A DNA stretch of 64,000 nucleotides from Bacillota bacterium (lineage in GTDB: Bacteria > Bacillota > Clostridia > Lachnospirales > Lachnospiraceae): assembly GCA_023436225.1 (NCBI GenBank), contig JAEZKA010000076.1, positions 124,001 through 188,000 of the forward strand, read 5' to 3'. Positions 58,918-64,000 of this stretch are shown here, one piece after another. The notes beneath the pieces are model-generated. The model was not told where the DNA came from, did not search any database, and saw only the letters and a program-made list of their open reading frames with translations. How positions within the stretch are numbered: position 1 is the first letter of the stretch; the number at the start of each line of letters is the position of its first letter. The position numbers and the translations under genes are program-made.

Positions 58918-60561
58918 TTATTTAAGACCCATTTCTGCAGCCTTTGCATTCACTTCTTCAATCATTGTGCTAAGTCCCTTTGCTTCATAGGATGCTAAAA
59001 TGTCATTCCACATATTCTCAACAGGTTCATTGCCCATCATGATATTAAGAAGATCATCATGATCTAATACGGTAAAGGTATCCTTCGTTGGTGTTGATAC
59101 ATAGGTTAATTCCGGATAGAATTCCGGTACTGTTGTATTCTCTTTAAGCCAATCAACATAATTAACAGCTTCCTGACGGATCTTCTCATTCACGATTACT
59201 ACACTATCCATCTTATATACAGAATCATTATTGTAAGCAACAAGGCTACCGAATAAGTTCTTGGAAGGATACTTTTCCCATAGATTTGCACCAGTCTGAG
59301 TAATTTTATCTCCGTCCTTCGTATAATCTTCGCCTTCGAAACCATAATTCATAACGAACTGACCTTCATCAGAGATGAGGTAATCATAGATTGCTAAAAT
59401 TCTATCCATCTTCGCATCATCTACATTAGCGCCAAAGTAGCTCTCAGACCAATAAGTCTTAAATACCGCATGATTGTAATCTCCATTGGTACCCTTCATC
59501 GGCTTTAGTACCTTAACACTATCCGTTATTTCAAGATCAGCATTTAATTTTGCCCATCTCTGTGCATAGATTGGACCATCGAAATTTTTATAGCCTCCAC
59601 CGATTAATACAGCTGCACTCTTACCGGACACAAATTTATCATATGCAGTATTTACATTGGTAAGAGCAATATCTGGATCAATTAATCCATCATCATACAT
59701 TTGTCTCATATTTTCAAGAGAATCGATCGAGTTCTTAGAGAACACTGCAGGAATAATCTTTCCGTCCTCATTGATCCATTTATAGTCGCTACCACTTCCG
59801 TCACTTGTTGCAAGAGGATTGCTATACAACCAGAAGAAACCACCAATTAGCTTTGTTGTTGTTGAGGTTAAACCGGTAACATCCTGATTTCTTGTATCCT
59901 TCTCAACAATCTTTGCTAACATATCTTTGAATTCATCCCAAGTCTCTGGTTCCTTAGTAACACCTGCTTCTTGAGCAAGGTCCCAACGATATAGTACAAG
60001 TCTATCTAATGCACTCCAATCTAATGTCTCATACATTCTTCTGGGAACACAATAATAATCACCGTTCTCATCTTGAAGAGCTTTAATATCTTCAGTTTCA
60101 AAGTATTTTGCCAGATTAGGATATTTTGCAGCATCAATGTCTAACAATGGTCTTACAACCCCTTGTGTGGTCCAGTTACGATAGGACTGGGTACCGATTG
60201 CATCTGTTGCGATAATGTCCGGTAATGTACCTGCTGCGGCCCAAGTCTGAATCTTCTGAGTATAGTCATCCCAAGTGGTGTTTACCGGTTTCACTGTGAC
60301 ATTGAATTTATCGCTTAAAAATTGATATAATTTATCATTTTCTGCATCTTTTAAGTAGGATTCAATATCCCAAGATGCGATTGATATTTCCATCGGTTCT
60401 GCAAAAGGATCTACTTCTGCGACTGCATCTCCTGATGCAGGTGCCTCCGTTGCTGCATTATTGCTATCAGTCTTATCTTCTTTACTGCATCCTACGAAGG
60501 ATGTCCCCAACAAAGATATCGCAAGCATTGTCGTTAAAATCTTTTTCCATGTTTTTTTCAT
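58918..60561 (-). CDS. Oligosaccharide ABC transporter substrate-binding lipoprotein
   Basis: A 547-residue extracellular solute-binding protein, in the size class of LplA-type (family 1, long). The signal peptide ends with a lipobox (GTSFVGC, Cys25), followed by a Ser/Asn/Ala linker and a two-lobed domain. It follows the two permease genes (134 bases after the second). Its size and the LplB/YtcP-type permeases fit complex oligosaccharides. No ATPase is in the operon; the shared MsmX-type ATPase of Firmicutes would be needed. Confidence 0.92.
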   Translation of the reverse strand: MKKTWKKILTTMLAISLLGTSFVGCSKEDKTDSNNAATEAPASGDAVAEVDPFAEPMEISIASWDIESYLKDAENDKLYQFLSDKFNVTVKPVNTTWDDYTQKIQTWAAAGTLPDIIATDAIGTQSYRNWTTQGVVRPLLDIDAAKYPNLAKYFETEDIKALQDENGDYYCVPRRMYETLDWSALDRLVLYRWDLAQEAGVTKEPETWDEFKDMLAKIVEKDTRNQDVTGLTSTTTKLIGGFFWLYSNPLATSDGSGSDYKWINEDGKIIPAVFSKNSIDSLENMRQMYDDGLIDPDIALTNVNTAYDKFVSGKSAAVLIGGGYKNFDGPIYAQRWAKLNADLEITDSVKVLKPMKGTNGDYNHAVFKTYWSESYFGANVDDAKMDRILAIYDYLISDEGQFVMNYGFEGEDYTKDGDKITQTGANLWEKYPSKNLFGSLVAYNNDSVYKMDSVVIVNEKIRQEAVNYVDWLKENTTVPEFYPELTYVSTPTKDTFTVLDHDDLLNIMMGNEPVENMWNDILASYEAKGLSTMIEEVNAKAAEMGLK

Positions 60562-60694
60562 TATTCTCTTCTCCTTTACAATATATAAATAACTTTTATG
60601 TGACCACCTAAAAGCAAAACTTTCCCCCTTTCCACTATGTCACAATAGATGATTTGTAACTTTCTCTTTTACTTCTCTTATAGGATGTTTACCC

Positions 60695-61609
60695 TTATTC
60701 TTTCAATGAACCTACCATAATGCCTTTGGCAAAATGCTTCTGTAAAAACGGGTAAACCATAAGAATCGGAACACTGGCGATAACAACCGCTGCCATCTGA
60801 AGGCTGGGGAAATATATATTTCTATCCATAGAACTCTGTGCCTGATTTAATGCAGCACTTGATAAGGATGTATTAAAGGTAATCAACAAATTTCTAAGGT
60901 AAATCTGTAACGGTGCTTTGCTGGCCTCATTAATAAACATTAATGAATTCCACCATTCATTCCATCTCTCTACCGCATAGAATAATGCAAAGGTTGCCAT
61001 GAATGGTTTTGAGATTGGTATAATTATTTTAGCTAAGATAAATATATCTCCTGCGCCATCAATTTTAGCCGCCTCAATTAATCCAGCCGGAAGATTTCTA
61101 AAGTAATTCTTCATAATGATTAAGTAAGTGGTATTCATTGCTGTTGGGATTATCATAACGAATACGCTGTTTACTAAATGGAGATTTTTCATAAGTAAAT
61201 AATAAGGAATTAATCCACCTCCGAAAAACATCGTAACCAGAATCATCGTAAAAAACAGATTTCGTCCTGGGAGCTCCTTCTTCGCTAATGCATAGGCACC
61301 ACTAACACAGGTTATCATACTTACACAAACACCCGATACCGTAATAAATACTGTTACTGCTGCAGAGTTCCAGAAGTCCGAATCAGTCAGAACTCTCTTA
61401 TAGGCTGTTAAGTCAATTGACTTAGGCCAAAGATACAGATTACTTGTTGCTATCTTCTCATACTCAGCAAAGGATATAATTACAACATTATAGAATGGAA
61501 ATACTACAATAATGGCTAACAGTCCAAGACCTATGATAGCAAACAAATCGAACATTGCAATTTTTCTTTTACGCTTTATCTTAACATTATTTTCTCTATT
61601 ATCTTTCAT
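60695..61609 (-). CDS. Sugar ABC transporter permease (YtcP/MalG type)
   Basis: A 304-residue carbohydrate permease with six membrane segments. The ATPase-coupling EAA loop is EAAKIDGAGDIFILAKIIIP, shown here in its first 20 residues. It pairs with the permease just upstream. AAGGAG lies 9 bases before ATG 61609; the upstream in-frame codon at 61636 lies inside the end of the previous gene and is not preferred. Confidence 0.92.
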   Translation of the reverse strand: MKDNRENNVKIKRKRKIAMFDLFAIIGLGLLAIIVVFPFYNVVIISFAEYEKIATSNLYLWPKSIDLTAYKRVLTDSDFWNSAAVTVFITVSGVCVSMITCVSGAYALAKKELPGRNLFFTMILVTMFFGGGLIPYYLLMKNLHLVNSVFVMIIPTAMNTTYLIIMKNYFRNLPAGLIEAAKIDGAGDIFILAKIIIPISKPFMATFALFYAVERWNEWWNSLMFINEASKAPLQIYLRNLLITFNTSLSSAALNQAQSSMDRNIYFPSLQMAAVVIASVPILMVYPFLQKHFAKGIMVGSLKE

Positions 61610-61622
61610 TGTCTCATTCTCC

Positions 61623-62603
61623 TTAATATAGACCATCTTCTCCCATTAATTTCACAACTTTATTTGCTGTAATAATCATCACAAGGTTAATGGCTGATTT
61701 AAATAAACCAATCGCTGTCATATAACCAAAGTTTGCGCCAGTAGTGAAAGTAGTTCTATATATATAGGTATCAACGGTATCACCTACACTGTATACAGGA
61801 GCGCTATAAAGATTAAAGATTTGATCAAAGCTTGATCCAATACCCATGGTATTGCCAATAGCAAGGATAAGCAGAATAGCTACGGTGCTCTTAATTCCAG
61901 GCCATGAAACATGAAGTATTCTCTCGAAACGGTTCGCACCATCAATTTTGGCTGCTTCATACTGTTCCTGACTAATACCGGATAATGCCGCTATATAGAT
62001 AATCGAGTCCCAACCAATTTCCTTCCAAATATGTGTAATATAGATCATGGGTCGGAATGTATCCGGGTTGGTCAAAGGAGAAATTTTATCCACTCCTAAA
62101 ACGCTAAGAAGCTGATTAAAAATTCCGCCACTTCCAAAAATATTAATGATGATACCTGATAAAACTACCCATGAGATCAAATGCGGAAATGTAAATACTG
62201 TCTGAAAGAACTTTGCTACCTTCCCTTTTGATATCTCGTTCATTAGTATAGCCAATATAATTGGTAGAGGAAAATGGAAGATTAATTTACCAAGGCTTAT
62301 CGTTATTGTATTACGAAACGCTTTCCAGAATTGAAAATCAGAAAGCATATTTATAAAATTATCAATTCCTATCCAGGGGCTTCCTATAATCCCTAATTTA
62401 AAATTATATGATTTAAAAGCTAACGTTACCCCGTACATAGGGATATAACAGAAAATCGCATACCACACGACTACAGGTAACAGCATTAAATAGTAATATC
62501 GATAATTCCAAATAGTTTTTAATAATCTGCTATTGGATTTTTTATATGTAACTGTCCCTTCTTCTATATGATTTTTTTTCTTATGCACACTCAGGTTCTT
62601 CAA
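61623..62603 (-). CDS. Sugar ABC transporter permease (LplB/YteP/MalF type)
   Basis: A ~326-residue carbohydrate permease of the LplB group with a basic cytoplasmic N-tail, six membrane segments and the EAA loop EAAKIDGANRFERILHVSWP. The TTG at 62603 has AAAGGGGA 8 bases upstream and is preferred; a GTG at 62621 would add six residues. It is the first gene of the importer/glycan operon, divergent from the YesN regulator. Confidence 0.88.
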   Translation of the reverse strand: MKNLSVHKKKNHIEEGTVTYKKSNSRLLKTIWNYRYYYLMLLPVVVWYAIFCYIPMYGVTLAFKSYNFKLGIIGSPWIGIDNFINMLSDFQFWKAFRNTITISLGKLIFHFPLPIILAILMNEISKGKVAKFFQTVFTFPHLISWVVLSGIIINIFGSGGIFNQLLSVLGVDKISPLTNPDTFRPMIYITHIWKEIGWDSIIYIAALSGISQEQYEAAKIDGANRFERILHVSWPGIKSTVAILLILAIGNTMGIGSSFDQIFNLYSAPVYSVGDTVDTYIYRTTFTTGANFGYMTAIGLFKSAINLVMIITANKVVKLMGEDGLY

Positions 62604-63082
62604 GTTCTTTTCCCCTTTCACTTTGTATACTAATATTGTATTTTGTGGGCGGCAATTTTCATATGGATAAAAATTTTATGAAACATAATAATTCTGCTAA
62701 ATAATTCCCTCCCATTAAATTTATTGTCGATTTGTACATGTCAACCATAAAATTCTCCATATACATTCCATCGCATTAAGATTTATTTTGTACTTATATA
62801 ATAAAGCAACTTACTATCATAAGCGTAAATCAATCGGTTTGCAGATTGCTTTCTATTAAGAATAAGGTAGTCAATACTCTGATTAGACTATAGAGAATAA
62901 TAAGACTTTTCCACTTTTATCTTCCTATTTAATATAGAATAATCATGGACAGAGACTTGCAGATGCTGTAATATATTCATGACAATTAGAGATTAACATA
63001 AAACGCTGTCAGAAAATTTGCATTATTACACATACGAAACATACATTATGACATACGACAGCATTAAAGGATGGTATAAAAT
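62604..63082. promoter_or_regulatory. Divergent control region of the glycan locus
   Basis: A 479-base gap between divergent genes. On the minus strand a TTGACA box (62739-62744) has a poor -10 about 17 bases on, as expected for an activator-dependent promoter. On the plus side, ACATACGA occurs twice between ~63031 and ~63058 just before the regulator. No gene or hairpin of note was seen. Confidence 0.4.
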
Positions 63083-64000
63083 ATGTACTCAGTACTACTT
63101 GTAGATGATGAACAATGGATTATTAAAGGACTTACATGCGGAATAAATTGGGATAAATATGAATTAACTGTCGCTGGTGAAGCCCGCAATGGCATAGAAG
63201 CACTTCGTTTTATTGAAGAATATAAGCCTGATATCGTTATCACCGACATAAAGATGCCTGGTATGAATGGTTTAGAATTAATAAAGAATGCGAAATCAGT
63301 TTGTCCAGATACTTTGTTTATCTTATTAAGCGGGCATGCCGAATTCTCCTATGCACAGAAAGCATTGATGTACGGGGTATATAATTATTGTTTAAAGCCT
63401 TTTGAATTAGAAGATATTGAAGCCACATTAAGCAGAGCCCTTAAGGATTTAAAAAAACGGGAAAACTCTTCCTCAGAGGATTCGCTATACATTAGCGACA
63501 TTATAAGTTCAAATAATTCTAATGCAATCAATGCGATACTCAGCACAAACAATTTAGAAGTTTCTAAGGACAGGCCTTTGATCACACTTGTTAGTGTGGG
63601 TTCCGAAAAGCTCTCCTTGGATCCTTCTATATCCCACATCAGCTTCAAGACCGGTTACCAACGATATGCTTATCTATTGAAAGCTACCGATATAAAGAAA
63701 ATGGTGAGATATATCGAGACCTCCGTGCCCAATTGGATAAGCATCGGCATCGGAAACACGATTTCAGATTGCCTGATGATAGATCAATCCTTGGATATTG
63801 CTACTTCGAATGCTTATACAATTTTTATCACAGGGGAACAAGGTATCCATACTGCTCCAATCGTCAGTACGAAATCCTCCATCAATGAAATATTATCCAA
63901 GTTATTGATTGCAGTGAATCATATGGAGTATTCACAAATATGTATGTGCCTTAATCAGGCCTATGAAGAAATATTAAATAAACATTTATCCATTCAATAT
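63083..64000 (+). CDS. YesN/AraC-type response regulator, partial (runs off window)
   Basis: An open frame of 306 codons from ATG 63083 to the window end. The receiver domain has the VDDE acidic start, phospho-Asp55 in ITDIKMP and Lys105 in LKP. A long linker follows, and the AraC DNA-binding end lies beyond the window. It is divergent from the oligosaccharide importer, its likely target. The partner kinase is either the next gene off-window or the small kinase at 55890. Confidence 0.9.
   Translation, partial: MYSVLLVDDEQWIIKGLTCGINWDKYELTVAGEARNGIEALRFIEEYKPDIVITDIKMPGMNGLELIKNAKSVCPDTLFILLSGHAEFSYAQKALMYGVYNYCLKPFELEDIEATLSRALKDLKKRENSSSEDSLYISDIISSNNSNAINAILSTNNLEVSKDRPLITLVSVGSEKLSLDPSISHISFKTGYQRYAYLLKATDIKKMVRYIETSVPNWISIGIGNTISDCLMIDQSLDIATSNAYTIFITGEQGIHTAPIVSTKSSINEILSKLLIAVNHMEYSQICMCLNQAYEEILNKHLSIQY

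Overview
The window looks like chromosome from a low-GC anaerobic Firmicute, most likely a Lachnospiraceae/Lachnoclostridium-type clostridium. The signs are AT-rich intergenic DNA, AGGAGG-like ribosome sites, consensus TTGACA-N17-TATAAT promoters, YesMN two-component systems, and oxygen-sensitive Fe-S enzymes of the 2-hydroxyacyl-CoA dehydratase type. No rRNA, tRNA, CRISPR array, transposase or phage gene was seen. Nearly all genes lie on the minus strand; the plus-strand genes are a DinB-like protein and regulators divergent from the operons they probably control.

Layout. 1-19.2 kb is a mosaic of short units: a partial sensor kinase with its AraC-type response regulator, an SGNH hydrolase, a MATE exporter behind a leader with an intrinsic terminator, a MetE-like protein with a LysR regulator, a ywnA/ywnB-like Rrf2 pair, a DUF4397 protein, a Gfo/Idh/MocA dehydrogenase, a GyrI-like fusion protein, a LysR/DinB divergent pair, galE, and a YhgE/Pip protein with a divergent TetR regulator.

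19.2-46.6 kb is the most interesting part. Module A (19.2-27.6 kb) joins two 2-hydroxyacyl-CoA dehydratase-like subunits, their ATP-dependent activator, a short protein resembling part of acetyl-CoA synthase, a 55-residue membrane protein, a CooC-type ATPase, HypA and a large Fe-S/FAD NAD(P)H oxidoreductase. Module B (40.7-45.5 kb) has a paralogous oxidoreductase, a second HypA, HypB and a membrane protein. Each module has its own divergent paralogous GntR/FadR-type regulator, and CTGGT...ACCAG operators sit at both regulator genes and at the module B promoter. Between the modules is one long nucleoside-salvage unit (28.9-40.3 kb): a DeoR regulator, 6-oxopurine nucleoside phosphorylase, alcohol dehydrogenase, MtnA isomerase, a BMP-type nucleoside ABC transporter, a class II aldolase and an MTA/SAH-type deaminase. 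Together these could take 5'-deoxy- or 5'-methylthioadenosine to DHAP plus a C2 aldehyde and then an alcohol. The nickel chaperones without a CODH or hydrogenase, next to a double-cubane-type reductase, suggest an undescribed ATP-driven nickel/Fe-S enzyme system; its substrate is unknown, and a product of the neighbouring salvage pathway is one candidate.

46.7-49.9 kb is a self-regulated MerR/UvrA-like ABC resistance unit. 50.2-64 kb is a host-glycan locus (mucin or milk oligosaccharide type): GH112 phosphorylase, a beta-helix protein with a small helical partner, GH29 fucosidase-like, a small histidine kinase, GH20, and an oligosaccharide ABC importer, with a divergent YesN-type regulator running off the right end. 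The encoded glycosidases lack signal peptides, which fits import of intact oligosaccharides and cytoplasmic breakdown; galE would feed the galactose released into glycolysis.
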